Shown: positions 7,873 through 16,879 of the stretch, piece by piece
Layout of the letters: each line of letters begins with the position of its first letter
How positions within the stretch are numbered: the stretch's first letter is position 1
Assembly: GCA_030037185.1 (NCBI GenBank)
Contig: JASHRR010000171.1
Span: forward strand, 1 to 27,234
DNA: 27,234 nucleotides
Direction: 5' to 3'
From: Xanthobacteraceae bacterium
GTDB taxonomy: Bacteria; Pseudomonadota; Alphaproteobacteria; Rhizobiales; Xanthobacteraceae
Made by a program: the position numbers and the translations under genes
Notes under the pieces: model-generated
What the model saw: only the letters and a program-made list of their open reading frames with translations
What the model was told of the DNA's origin: nothing
Databases searched by the model: none

Positions 7873-8612
7873 ACTTCTCCAAGTAAGGCCATCACGGACG
7901 CCTCAAAGCCGCCGACATGCTGCTTTGCTCGCTGCAATGCATCGCTGTTCCAACGTGCGCTGATTCTTCCGTCTACCAGCAGTACGGCGGAACTACAAAG
8001 ACTTTCCACCGTTTCAAGAACGTGAGTCGACAGAAGAACAGCGTGTCGACGAGTATTCACCATCTCGACCAACAGCCGCTTAACTCTCCAGGCGATGACT
8101 GGATCGAGGCCGTTCAGCGATTCGTCGAGAATGATAAGCGGCGGATTGCCGAGCAAAGCCGCCGCGAGGGACAGCTTCATGCGCGTACCGTAGGAGTATT
8201 CCCCGATACGCAGCTGAAGCCACTCCCCCAGTGCGAGCAACTCGATCAGGTCAGCGTCGAACCAATCATTTGAAGCGCACCCTCGTATCGAGGAGACGAG
8301 CTCCAGGTACTGAGTACCGGTAAGTGTCGCCGGGAGATCAGCAGGATCGATAGCGTAGCTGAATATGCCCTTCGCGAGCTCGGGCTTCTCTGTGAGATCA
8401 ATGCCGAATAGATGCACGCTGCCCGAAGCAATCGGAATTTGGCCGGTGATCGCGCGCAAGAGTGTGGTTTTCCCCGAACCATTTGGCCCGAGGAGCCCCA
8501 TGAAGCACCCGGCACTCAGCGTGAAGTCAATATTAGCCAGCACAGACCGAGCGCCATAGCCTGCCGTAACCGCCTGTACGGTCAATAACACGTCTGTCGC
8601 CCCTTCAGGCAT
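7869..8612 (-). CDS. ABC transporter ATP-binding protein
   Basis: This is a 247-residue stand-alone ABC ATPase. From the ATG at 8612: Walker A GPNGSGKTT (42-50), Walker B LIILDESLNGLDP (159-171) and an H-loop in LLSTHVLE. The signature is atypical, YSYGTRMKLSLAAAL (139-153) in place of LSGGQ, as often seen in BcrA/CcmA-type exporters of unusual substrates. A GTG two codons upstream (8618) is an alternative start. The start overlaps the stop of the permease gene (ATGCCTGA), which implies translational coupling and a two-component transporter. The 3' end abuts the GH3 remnant. All nucleotide-binding motifs look functional. The substrate cannot be told. Confidence 0.9.
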   Translation of the reverse strand: MPEGATDVLLTVQAVTAGYGARSVLANIDFTLSAGCFMGLLGPNGSGKTTLLRAITGQIPIASGSVHLFGIDLTEKPELAKGIFSYAIDPADLPATLTGTQYLELVSSIRGCASNDWFDADLIELLALGEWLQLRIGEYSYGTRMKLSLAAALLGNPPLIILDESLNGLDPVIAWRVKRLLVEMVNTRRHAVLLSTHVLETVESLCSSAVLLVDGRISARWNSDALQRAKQHVGGFEASVMALLGEV

Positions 8613-9819
8613 ACACACGATATCTGCGTCGAGCGCTACCCGAAATCAGGACTAGAAAAGCGGTAACCGGTAGCACGATCCAAGCGTTAATCTCCAACGC
8701 TCCTGTCAGTGTTAGCCCCAACGCCGCTCCGTGAGTCATCATCGCCACGTTTGGAAGCGACGGGGTGTTTGCCGAAATGAGCGAAAAGACGCCGTTGGCG
8801 GTTAAGAGTGCAAGCGCACAGACCACGGCAAGGGTCCAATGTGCCGGATCGGTGACAAACCCAACGAGTGCGAGCGGCACAAAGCACGCGAGCGAGATGA
8901 CAACTGGCAGGCGCACGATCCCGGCCCACGCGACAACAAATTTCAATGGCGAACATCGTAAAATCGCGGACGCAAGAGGATGGCTGCGCAACGCGCCAAT
9001 AAATGTGGCATGGGCTACGACAGCGCCGACGATCAAAGCCGATACCGCGTTCCGTTGTACGAGGCTAGCGACCGCTACCGTAACGGCTACGCACAACACG
9101 AATGCGATGTACTTGGCAGCACTCCGCAGCACTCGGTGATCCATCACCCAGCGGCCGACCCATCGCGGTACGACCTGATCGAGAGCGGCAAGCAGATCGA
9201 GCAGGCCGCTTTCCCATTCCGATAATTGCCCGCTATCGCTTGAATATCGTAGGCGCCGCATCACCGCCGCGTCGCGCGAACGCTCGTCGGGAAGTCGCGG
9301 CTGGCAGATGGACCAAAGGTGGGCGATGAGCGCAACGGCAAAGCTTAGCAGGAACGTAGCGGCGACCACCAATCCAGCAATCCCAGGGTGCTCAATGCCA
9401 ATCAAAACACAGACGATGGACACACCGATGCCCAGCAATGCGGCTTCAGCTACTCCCAAAACAAACGCGGCAAGTCCTGCCGCGTTCAACCGTGTCGTGA
9501 TCAAAATGGGCAAAGCAGCAGTCCAGGCGGCAAACGCAAACCTCAGCATCAGGCTCACCGCCCACCAGCCCGCTGCCAAGCCAAGCAATACCGACGCGCC
9601 GAGCCCGAACATTGATAGGATGGGCCATGCAGCGCGCAAGGCGGCAGCATTATGCATCACGCGACGGTATACAATGTCGCTCAAATACGCGCCGATCATT
9701 GCCACACCGAAAGTCGTAACGATAAGGTCGATCTTGCGTTTCTTAACTAGGTCACGAAGGCGGTTCCCAATGGTTAGCGCATTCCATCTCATGACCAGGA
9801 AAGCTGGATTCTCTACCAT
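8605..9819 (-). CDS. ABC transporter permease, polytopic membrane protein
   Basis: This is a 404-residue protein with about ten hydrophobic segments, for example LIVTTFGVAMIGAYLSDIVY, ILSMFGLGASVLLGLAAGWW, IAGLVVAATFLLSFAVALIA, YIAFVLCVAVTVAVASLV, VCALALLTANGVFSLISA and INAWIVLPVTAFLVLISG. A central hydrophilic loop (QPRLPDERSRDAAVMRRLRY and on) is probably cytoplasmic. No family signature is clear enough to name it, but the overlap with the downstream ATPase gene marks it as that ATPase's membrane partner. The frame opens at a GTG at 9840; the ATG at 9819 is preferred for its better codon, although neither has a strong RBS. The pair may form an exporter of the ABC-2 type. Confidence 0.8.
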   Translation of the reverse strand: MVENPAFLVMRWNALTIGNRLRDLVKKRKIDLIVTTFGVAMIGAYLSDIVYRRVMHNAAALRAAWPILSMFGLGASVLLGLAAGWWAVSLMLRFAFAAWTAALPILITTRLNAAGLAAFVLGVAEAALLGIGVSIVCVLIGIEHPGIAGLVVAATFLLSFAVALIAHLWSICQPRLPDERSRDAAVMRRLRYSSDSGQLSEWESGLLDLLAALDQVVPRWVGRWVMDHRVLRSAAKYIAFVLCVAVTVAVASLVQRNAVSALIVGAVVAHATFIGALRSHPLASAILRCSPLKFVVAWAGIVRLPVVISLACFVPLALVGFVTDPAHWTLAVVCALALLTANGVFSLISANTPSLPNVAMMTHGAALGLTLTGALEINAWIVLPVTAFLVLISGSARRRYRVYA

Positions 9820-9840
9820 AACGGATCTCAGGCTGGGCAC

Positions 9841-10837
9841 ATCCGGTAAACGTGAAATGTAAAGTCGCTCTCTTCAGTCATTTATCACGGGTGAGAACTC
9901 TTCGCAAAATGGGTTTAGACGGTCTTTTTGAAGGCGGTCGGCAGGGACTGCCGAACCGGGATTTTGCAGCTGAGGCTCATGTCAAACGCGGCGAGGATCG
10001 AGCGCGACAACTTCTCGCGCGATGGGCCGCGGCCTCCTGAAAGCCCACTGGCGCGTTTTGCAGGTTCCGCCGCTATTCAGCGGCGATCGTCTCGTCGCGC
10101 TGATGCGTTAGCGCTAGGCGACCATATCACAAAACAGCGGGTGTGGGTGTATACTCAGATCTTCACTCGCCAGCCCGGTGGCGTCGAGCATCTTGTGGAT
10201 GATCCCGCACTGTGGATGATCCCGCACACCTCCCGCACCAGTTCTCCTTGCTTCTTCAAATCGCCGCCTTGAGACAACTGGCTTACTGGATTATCGAGCC
10301 AGGCAGCGCTTGGGCAACTCCTAAACGCAAAGGCAGGGGTAAAATCCACTTCCAAGAGCAGGCACAGCCCTGGCGCTCTCCTTTCTCGATACGGGGCAGG
10401 ATCGTCGGAATGCCGAGCTTGGCAGATGGCTCAGGATGTCTTGCGCTTCGGCATAGAACTTGACGAGCTCGCCATCGACAGTCTCGCAATTCGTTGCTCA
10501 ACCTGCCTCGTGTTACACGACCAACTCGAAGCCGGGCATCACTTGCAGGCTTGCGGGCGCGACGCAGCGCAGGGTATCCGATCCCCACGATAAGACCTGC
10601 ACTCTCCCCGCAATCAGTCCATATTGGACGATGATGATGCCGTTCGATCCTACGGGTTGCCAGTCACCTACTCGACAAGAGATCATGCGGCAGGAACCCG
10701 CTCCGCCCACCTGCTTATCATCGGGAGGCCCGTAGATCGAGATGCAGTCTGCTGGTCGAGCGTGGCCTTGCGGGCGCTTGGCCGGTCTGCCATCAGGCAC
10801 CGACGTGGTGCCTCGCCCGTTTGAATCGTCCCGCCAC
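9841..10837. other. Unassigned 1-kb interval with scraps of coding sequence
   Basis: No intact gene can be supported. On the minus strand a frame at 10355-10155 includes DLKKQGELVREVCGIIH and is thrown out of register by a 17-bp tandem duplication; without it the frame would run on as KMLDATGLASEDLSIHPHPL to a stop. A minus-strand frame at 10800-10513 (with VGDWQPVGSNGIIIVQYGL) is open for 95 residues but has no recognised family and no RBS. I see no terminator, RNA gene or insertion sequence. Confidence 0.45.
10195..10227. repeat. 17-bp tandem duplication
   Basis: GTGGATGATCCCGCAC occurs at 10195-10210 and again at 10212-10227, separated by a single T, giving a 17-bp period. As 17 is not a multiple of three, the duplication shifts the minus-strand frame that reads through it. 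Confidence 0.9.
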
Positions 10838-13636
10838 TTACAGCGTCTTTAGATATTCGATCAGGTCGTAACGCTCGTCCTCTGTCAGCAGGCGGCCGAT
10901 GACACCTGGTTTGCCGGGTCCCGGCGTTCTCTCCAGCGAATGGCCGAGGTTGCTGTTGCCTGATATCGGCGATCCCTTTGAATCGACCGCCGAGAACAGC
11001 GTTTCGCCGCGACGACACGCCGGCTTTTCGCCCGCCTCCACGCGGAAGCCAACTTGCTGTGGATCGAAGTCGCGCGTGCCCATGCAGAATTGTTTTGGCC
11101 GTTCGGCGGCAGGGCGGAGCATCCAGTAGAGCGAAGGCACCGAGCCATTATGAAGATACGGCGCCGTCGCCCACACGCCGTTCAATGGACGGGCGCGGTA
11201 ATGGGCTTCCTTCGCGTTGCCGGGATTGGGACAGTTCTTGCGCGAGCGCCAGAGTGCATGGCGTTGTTCATCTGAAAGATGATTGTCATCCATCCATTTC
11301 CGGTTGGCGCGGTCGACGACGATCATCAAGGCGAGCGCAAATGACATGTCGGTAGTGGACGAGGTGGGAACGTCTGTACATCCCCAAAGCTTTCCGAGGT
11401 CACGGGCAGGGTCAATATCGAGGAAACCCGGCACTTCGATCATTCGCGACTCCAGGACATTGGCCTGGCCGGGGTCGGTGCCCATGCCGTCCACGCTCTT
11501 CTGAACCTCGTCCAGCACCGGTCCATCGCCGTCCTTTTGCCAATGGGACTCATTCGGTGACCAGAAACTCTTGTCCGGATATTGCATATCGAACCGCGGA
11601 TCGCTGACCGGCCCGAGATGGCATTCCGCGCAGATCTCGGCATAGATCGCGCGACCGCGATTGACGCGGGCAGGATCGATCTTCCAGGCGGGATCGTCCG
11701 AAAACATCTCTGACGGCCATTTCGGCGATTTCAGCCCGCCAAAACCCTTTGGCGTTTGTTCAAACGGGTTCGGCCCGCGCAGCATTGCTTCGATGCTGGC
11801 GAGATTTTCGACATCGACGGACGAGCGAAACAGCGCATCAGAAGAACTGTTGGGCGATAGGTTGATCGACGCCGAGACGCCGAGCGCCTCACCGGCATTG
11901 CGAATGAGCGGCTGTTCGATCGAAGCGTCGTATTGCGCCCAATTGAACCACGGCACGGTCCAGATTGGCGGGAAGCTGACCGGCGCATCGCGCAGGTGCA
12001 TGTTCTCTTCGGATACGGTGAGCCCGCCGGCAACCAGATCGGTATAAAAAACCTGGTTGCCGATCCGGTTCAGCGCATCGAGCCGGCCGTAACCTTCCTC
12101 GGTGTCTTGGCTGTGCACTCTGCTATACAGGTTTGCCAACGTGGCTGCCTGCGCCTTCACGTAGGCCGCGGCGTCCGACAGTCCCTTTTTCAGCTCAGTG
12201 CGCTGCGTCTCGGTCGCGTCTGGACCGAGCACGCGGGTGGCAAAGCGGTTAAAGCGGCCCGGCACCACCAGCGTATAGGCAATCGAGAGGCCCGTTGCCT
12301 GCTCAAGCTTTAGGAGGTTCACCATCGCGGGGCCGCCGTCGTAGCGGATGCTGGTGCCCTTGTAGTGAATGCTGCCGGAATGGCAGGCCGCGCAGGTCAA
12401 TCCGATCATATCAGGTTGCGCGGCGCCCGTTCCGGGATCGGTGACACCTATCAGACGCGCAAAGCCGACCGGTAAGCCGTCGACATTCTCAACCTGCCCC
12501 TTGCCTGCCAGTGATTGCGTCGATGCCGGCGGATCGGTGGAATCCGCATAGCCATAGCGGAGCAGGGTCGCCTTGTCGGCGTGGATGGTTTTCGGGCTGG
12601 GAATGAAGCCGAAGCGTTCGAGATAGTTGCTGTCGCTGAGCAGCCCGGGTCGGGAAAACAGATGGATCCGTGGCTGCTCGAGCGCCACGAACCAAGCGTA
12701 AGGTACTGGAAAAGTCTTGGTGCCCTGGCTCACGTGATGAAACCAATGCCGATCCTCCGTGGACCAGTTCTGATCAAGCCAGCGCGCCGCCTTGATCGGC
12801 AGCGGGTCGGGCAGAGGAGGCGGCAGCAACTGCGACAGGGTCGCAGGCAACTTCCCAGGCATTGCCACCAAAATCGCCCGGAGCTGATCCGGAAATTGGG
12901 TGATCGCGAGCACCAGCACGGCCAGGGCGGCAACGAGGATTGCGGCAGCTTTGACGATCGTCACAGCTCGGCTCGGCATCGGCAAAGGATGCGCCAGCCG
13001 TGCCGCGATTCGCTGGGGAAAGCGCCGATCCACAAACAGCGTCCTGACTTCCGCGACGCTGAGATAGCGATCATCGCCTTCGCCCTTGCCCAGGATACTG
13101 AGCAGAACCGGCCATTCGCCGTTCATTAGCAAGCGGTCGATCGGACGCCGGTGTCCTTTGGCGCGCGTGAAGTTCGCATCCATGTAGCTCGTGATTTGCC
13201 TTGAGTTCAGCCCGCGTTCGATACCGCCACCGGGGGCTGGGTAATCCGAACCAAAGCCGGCAAGGCGCTCGATCTCGGACTCGTCCACCTGACCGTCGAC
13301 GTTAAGGATCCGCGAGCCGGCGCCGTGCTTGTCGAGCGGGCCGTTGCGCAGTTCGTCGAGTACGGCACCCGACCACCAGCTTTTAAGCAAGCGCAACGGG
13401 CTCAGCCCATTGGCGATCAGCGCGACCAAATAGACCTCCATCCCAGCAATGCGATCCTTCAGACCTTTTTTACCGGTCGCAGCTTCGATGGTACCAGTCA
13501 GCTTTGGCAGCGGCACGACATGTCCGCCGACACAACCGCCGGCGACGAGGCCACGCAAAAAGGGGCAGGGATTGCCGGGCGACACTGGAATCTGGTGGCC
13601 GGCGCCGGCAGATGAATCGGCCTGTAGGTCTGGCAT
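10838..13636 (-). CDS. Membrane-anchored di-haem cytochrome c (RoxA/peroxidase-like) with PCP-type N-terminal domain
   Basis: This is a 932-residue protein starting at the ATG 13636 (GAGG ten bases upstream; a TTG three codons earlier is less likely). Residues 1-220 form a soluble domain beginning NPCPFLRGLVAGG (PCP at 23-25) and including GSRILNVDGQVDESEIERL. One membrane segment follows (TIVKAAAILVAALAVLVLAI, about 226-246), then a Pro-rich linker and a large periplasmic part with two haem c sites, CAACH (415-419) and CAECH (669-673). The C-terminal half carries VWATAPYLHNGSVPSLYWML and ends DLIEYLKTL, typical of RoxA-like and bacterial di-haem peroxidase proteins. Those families use haem c for rubber oxygenation or for peroxide reduction; which applies here cannot be told. 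The N-terminal domain resembles the start of haem-thiolate (chloroperoxidase-type) proteins, but that is an inference. The gene is intact. Confidence 0.88.
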   Translation of the reverse strand: MPDLQADSSAGAGHQIPVSPGNPCPFLRGLVAGGCVGGHVVPLPKLTGTIEAATGKKGLKDRIAGMEVYLVALIANGLSPLRLLKSWWSGAVLDELRNGPLDKHGAGSRILNVDGQVDESEIERLAGFGSDYPAPGGGIERGLNSRQITSYMDANFTRAKGHRRPIDRLLMNGEWPVLLSILGKGEGDDRYLSVAEVRTLFVDRRFPQRIAARLAHPLPMPSRAVTIVKAAAILVAALAVLVLAITQFPDQLRAILVAMPGKLPATLSQLLPPPLPDPLPIKAARWLDQNWSTEDRHWFHHVSQGTKTFPVPYAWFVALEQPRIHLFSRPGLLSDSNYLERFGFIPSPKTIHADKATLLRYGYADSTDPPASTQSLAGKGQVENVDGLPVGFARLIGVTDPGTGAAQPDMIGLTCAACHSGSIHYKGTSIRYDGGPAMVNLLKLEQATGLSIAYTLVVPGRFNRFATRVLGPDATETQRTELKKGLSDAAAYVKAQAATLANLYSRVHSQDTEEGYGRLDALNRIGNQVFYTDLVAGGLTVSEENMHLRDAPVSFPPIWTVPWFNWAQYDASIEQPLIRNAGEALGVSASINLSPNSSSDALFRSSVDVENLASIEAMLRGPNPFEQTPKGFGGLKSPKWPSEMFSDDPAWKIDPARVNRGRAIYAEICAECHLGPVSDPRFDMQYPDKSFWSPNESHWQKDGDGPVLDEVQKSVDGMGTDPGQANVLESRMIEVPGFLDIDPARDLGKLWGCTDVPTSSTTDMSFALALMIVVDRANRKWMDDNHLSDEQRHALWRSRKNCPNPGNAKEAHYRARPLNGVWATAPYLHNGSVPSLYWMLRPAAERPKQFCMGTRDFDPQQVGFRVEAGEKPACRRGETLFSAVDSKGSPISGNSNLGHSLERTPGPGKPGVIGRLLTEDERYDLIEYLKTL

Positions 13637-13645
13637 GGTCTTCAA

Positions 13646-13790
13646 TCCTCAAAATATGGCAGCGTTCAAAAGGGACTGTAGTCATTGAAGCCCGATAGAA
13701 AATCAAAACCGGCGTCACTCTGCCTGTGGGTGTGGCGGAGCTTTGGGCTGAATCCGATTCGGTGTCAACTTTACGCAGGCAAGTAACCCG
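13646..13790. other. Short interval between the cytochrome gene and the IscB element end
   Basis: Nothing recognisable lies here apart from the probable 5' leader of the cytochrome gene. A minus-strand frame at 13871-13470 crosses it but mostly overlaps the cytochrome start and has no family resemblance. Confidence 0.4.
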
Positions 13791-13791
13791 T

Positions 13792-13812
13792 CCCCCACCT
13801 GAAGGGCAGGGG
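13792..13812 (-). repeat. Subterminal hairpin typical of an IS200/IS605-type right end
   Basis: On the minus strand the sequence AAAAGCCCCTGCCCTTCAGG continues into TGGGGG, giving an imperfect GC-rich hairpin around a TTCA loop. It lies about 190 bases after the end of the IscB remnant, on the side where the right end of an IS200/IS605-type element is expected. Such hairpins are recognised by Y1 transposases. No transposase gene is present here. Confidence 0.5.
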
Positions 13813-14004
13813 CTTTTGTCCCAGCCTCTAGGCGGTGGGTGACCAGGGTCAGCTTGGGACTGCGGCTCCAAGCTACGTTGCAGATAGGTTCAAGATCCGA
13901 ATGCTTCTCAGTTCGGAACCTCTCGAAGGCAAGACTTAAGACAAGCCTGGGATAGGCCCGAAAGGGGTCTTGCTCAAACGCCGGCTTCCCTCAAGCCTTC
14001 AGCA

Positions 14005-14755
14005 CAGGGTTCCCGGTGCATGTCTTGGGTCGAGCGGCTGCGTCGCTGGTCGCCCGTCTTGATTAGGCGGCAGTATTGCCAAGCAATGCCTTTCTTTGAC
14101 CTTGCCGGCCGTGAATTGCCCCTTCGTTGCAACAGCTACTCGACCGACATGCACACCTTGCGCGCACCCTTGGGCACCTCTGCCCCGAACCGTGTCGCCC
14201 GTCCGCGCCCCATGGCTTTGATTGCCAGTACGGGCACCCGCCAGCCAACACGCGTTCCGACCTCACGAACACGGGCGGCGCCGAGCGCAGGGGTTTTCGG
14301 AATTCCAAGGCGCGTACGGTTGTACTTGGTGCGCCCGCCGGACGAAGCCTCAATCGGCAATCCAGTGTCGGCCAGAACCTGTACAAGGCCCAGCGTGTGG
14401 CGTTGACGGCGGCGGCGTCCTTCAGCGGCGCCTTGGCCTGCGCGTCGATAACGGCGAGGCGCTGGTCGTTGGCGAGGAATTGTTCGATCGATCGCGCGTC
14501 TTTCTCGGTGTTGCAGGGTGCATACCGCAACAAGATTGCTGACCCGGTTCGAGCCGCCCCGAGACCGGGGGGACGATGTGGTCAAGGTTGAGGGGAACAT
14601 CGACCCGCCGCAATAGACGAAGTACCGCCCGAACTTCTCAAAGATATATTCCCGGCTCTCAATACCGGCCAGCTACGCTACTGGTTCTCGGCACCAGACG
14701 TTCCCGGGTCTTCGAGCGCCTGCGTATCAAACCGAACGCGTTCGACAGATATCGC
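14005..14755 (-). pseudogene. iscB: IscB (HNH/RuvC RNA-guided nuclease) remnant, frameshifted and N-terminally truncated
   Basis: The C-terminal half of an IscB protein can be followed through several frames on the minus strand. In order: AISVERVRFDTQALEDPGTSG up to AENQ and TAG; AGIESREYIFEKFGRYFVYCGG; the HNH core VPLNLDHIVP and, shifted, SRGGSNRVSNLVAV; KAPLKDAAAVNATRWALYRF; TGLPIEASSGGRTKYNRTRLG followed by IPKTPALGAARV; GWRVPVLAIKAMGRGRATRFG; and HVGRVAVATKGQF with GIAWQYCRLIKTGD. This is the order of RuvC-II, HNH, RuvC-III and the C-terminal target-recognition part of IscB. The arginine-rich bridge helix and RuvC-I are missing, as is the upstream omega-RNA region. At least four frameshifts or stops make it non-functional. 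The element belongs to IS200/IS605-like OMEGA systems, ancestors of Cas9. Confidence 0.85.
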
Positions 14756-14951
14756 CCAACCTGGAGACGGGTATGAGAATACGACAGAACCGGCCTCCGG
14801 TGCGCTCTGAGCCCCGGCCTAAAGATCGGACTACGTCACGCAATTAATCGCGGTGGGAATTTTTTGAAATACTCGTGTGCGTCGCGTCGCAGTTTGTCCG
14901 ACTTCGTCCTGGGATCGCGCGTTTGCCGGAGAACCTAATCGACTGAATTAG
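14756..14951. other. Gap between the IscB remnant and the cyclase gene
   Basis: No gene or clear signal is seen. The IscB N-terminus and omega-RNA would be expected here but cannot be recognised, so the element was truncated at or near 14755. Confidence 0.5.
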
Positions 14952-16703
14952 TTAGCCCGAGGGGACCCCCGCTTTCAAAAGCCCCTCGCGGTAATGGGCA
15001 ATGTCTGCTGGGTTTCTCCAGCGGAAATTTCGCAGGTGCCGCTCGACAGTTACGGTAGGAAATGCATTTAAAAGAGCCTCGGTCGCTTTTGCGGCTTCAC
15101 CCGCCTTGCCCATTTGCGCCAGCGTTGCAGCCCTGACCGCGAGCACCTGGAGGTGATTGGGATTAAGGTACGAGGCTTCGCGGACCCACGACAATGAGGC
15201 GTCGTATTGCCGCAAGAGGTAATGGGCGAAGGCCAACAACGCGTCCCATTTGTACCGCGGGTCGCTGTTGCCGCGTTGCACCGCCATTGAAAACAGCTCG
15301 ATAGCCTGTTCATGCTCGCCGATAGCAAAGTGACATAGTCCCAGGATACCCCGTGCGCCCATGTCGTACGGGTTAAGGCTGACCGCTCTCTTCGCCGCCT
15401 CCATGGCGGCGTCATGGCTTCCTTGCATTGCGTGCATGTAGGACAACAGACTGAATGCAAAGGAGGAGCGGAGATCAAGCCGGACGCTGCTTTCCGCGAG
15501 GCTCATCGCCTCGGTCCATAATTGCCTCGTGCTCGTTATCCATCCGTATTGCACGCCTTGAACGCTAATCGTGCCGAGGTAAGCGCGTGCAATCGAAAGC
15601 GACGGGTCGAGAATGGTAGCTTGTCTGAACAAATCGATCGAGGCCTCGAAATCGGCTTTCGTGTGTCTGTAGTAATGGGAGAGGCCTTTCAGGAACCGGT
15701 CCCACGCGGTCGGGTCGGCCGATGACCGGGCCGGAGCCGAAGCCTCGGCGCGGAAAATTTCTGGCGCAATCGCTGCCGACAGATTTGTGGTGAGCTCGTC
15801 CTGCATCGCAAATAGATCGCCGATATCGCTGTCATATCGGCCGGCCCATAATTGCTCGCCGCTCTCGGGCGCAATCAGTTGCGCCGTCACCCGGATCTTG
15901 TTGCCCGCACGCCGAACCGAGCCCTGGATCAGATAGGTCGCGTCGATTTCGCGCGCGATAAGACGCGTCGAAAGATTCTGGCCTTTAAACGAGAAGGTCG
16001 CGTTTCGGCTGAGAACCCGGAAAAAAGACTGTAGCGACAAAGCGTGGATGAGGTCTTCGGTCAGGCCGTCGGAAAAATATTCCTCAGCGCGATCGCTGAG
16101 ATTGACGAACGGAAGCACGCCCACGATCGCTGTGCGATATTGGGCTGGCAGATTCGATTTGTTGCTGGGATCCTGACCGCGCGTTGCCGGTCCGCCCGGG
16201 TGCCAGGTCCATACACCGATCGTTTCTTCGATGTTCTTGAAGCGGCGGCTGCCGGCGTTGACCAGCGGAACGTGAATATGTTTGCTCGCTTCCTGATAGG
16301 CCTTGCCGGAGACGGCGAGCCCGCCGGGCATGGCCGCGGATTCGAGACGAACCGCAATGTTCACACCGTCGCCAAAAACCTCATCCTCGTCGGCGATCAC
16401 ATCGCCCATGTGGACGCCGAGACGAAACTGCATGAGCCGGTCCGCCGGCAGCTGGGCGTTGCGCTCGGCCATCAGCGTCTGGATTTCGATGGATGAGTGC
16501 AGCGCGCCGACGACGCTGGGATATTCCAGAAGGAAACCGTCGCCGGTGTTTTTCACCAGGCGGCCGCCATGATTGAGAATGAGCGGATAAACGGCGCTGC
16601 GGTGAGCCTTGAAGGTCGCGTGCGTACCTTCCTCGTCGGCGCCCATCATGCGGGAATAGCCGGCGACGTCGGCGCAAACAATGGCGGCCAGGCGTCTTTC
16701 CAT
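14952..16703 (-). CDS. Class III adenylate cyclase with TolB-like and TPR domains
   Basis: This is a 583-residue protein from the ATG at 16703 (MERRLAAIVCADVAGYSRMM), preferred because the family begins this way and AGGAG lies about 11 bases upstream; the frame is open to a TTG at 16772. The catalytic domain (about 1-170) keeps the two metal-binding aspartates (Asp12 in CADVAGYS, Asp55 in NTGDGF) and the transition-state residues Asn115 and Arg119 in GVNIAVRLE, so it should make cAMP. A middle domain (IVGVLPFVNLSDRAEEYFSD, then LIHALS and YLIQGSVRRAGNKIRVTAQL) is the TolB-like module common in these rhizobial cyclases. The C-terminal half has TPR-like repeats (AAKRAVSLNPYDMGARGILG and on). 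Intact; probably a soluble cytoplasmic signal enzyme whose TPRs bind a partner. Confidence 0.92.
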   Translation of the reverse strand: MERRLAAIVCADVAGYSRMMGADEEGTHATFKAHRSAVYPLILNHGGRLVKNTGDGFLLEYPSVVGALHSSIEIQTLMAERNAQLPADRLMQFRLGVHMGDVIADEDEVFGDGVNIAVRLESAAMPGGLAVSGKAYQEASKHIHVPLVNAGSRRFKNIEETIGVWTWHPGGPATRGQDPSNKSNLPAQYRTAIVGVLPFVNLSDRAEEYFSDGLTEDLIHALSLQSFFRVLSRNATFSFKGQNLSTRLIAREIDATYLIQGSVRRAGNKIRVTAQLIAPESGEQLWAGRYDSDIGDLFAMQDELTTNLSAAIAPEIFRAEASAPARSSADPTAWDRFLKGLSHYYRHTKADFEASIDLFRQATILDPSLSIARAYLGTISVQGVQYGWITSTRQLWTEAMSLAESSVRLDLRSSFAFSLLSYMHAMQGSHDAAMEAAKRAVSLNPYDMGARGILGLCHFAIGEHEQAIELFSMAVQRGNSDPRYKWDALLAFAHYLLRQYDASLSWVREASYLNPNHLQVLAVRAATLAQMGKAGEAAKATEALLNAFPTVTVERHLRNFRWRNPADIAHYREGLLKAGVPSG

Positions 16704-16879
16704 CCTCGGCGCATCTCCTGTATTCGCGGTCCGGCGACGCATTACGGTACGCGGCCGGGGAACCGAAGCCAATGGTTTTAAAGCGCGGCCTCGCGCCGGC
16801 GCAAGTGTTCACCCGTGAGCGATTGTCTAGCGATATGCAGTGGATTCCCTTGTTTCCGTTAACCGTCTGCGTCACCGTA

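Noticed and set aside
10513..10800. 95-residue minus-strand frame with VGDWQPVGSNGIIIVQYGL
   Set aside because: Reads somewhat protein-like but has no family, RBS or conserved partner visible; left as unassigned.
13920..14020. GC-rich plus-strand segment that might be an omega-RNA or other structured RNA
   Set aside because: The IscB remnant is on the minus strand and its guide RNA should lie beyond 14755; the segment has no motif I can match with confidence.
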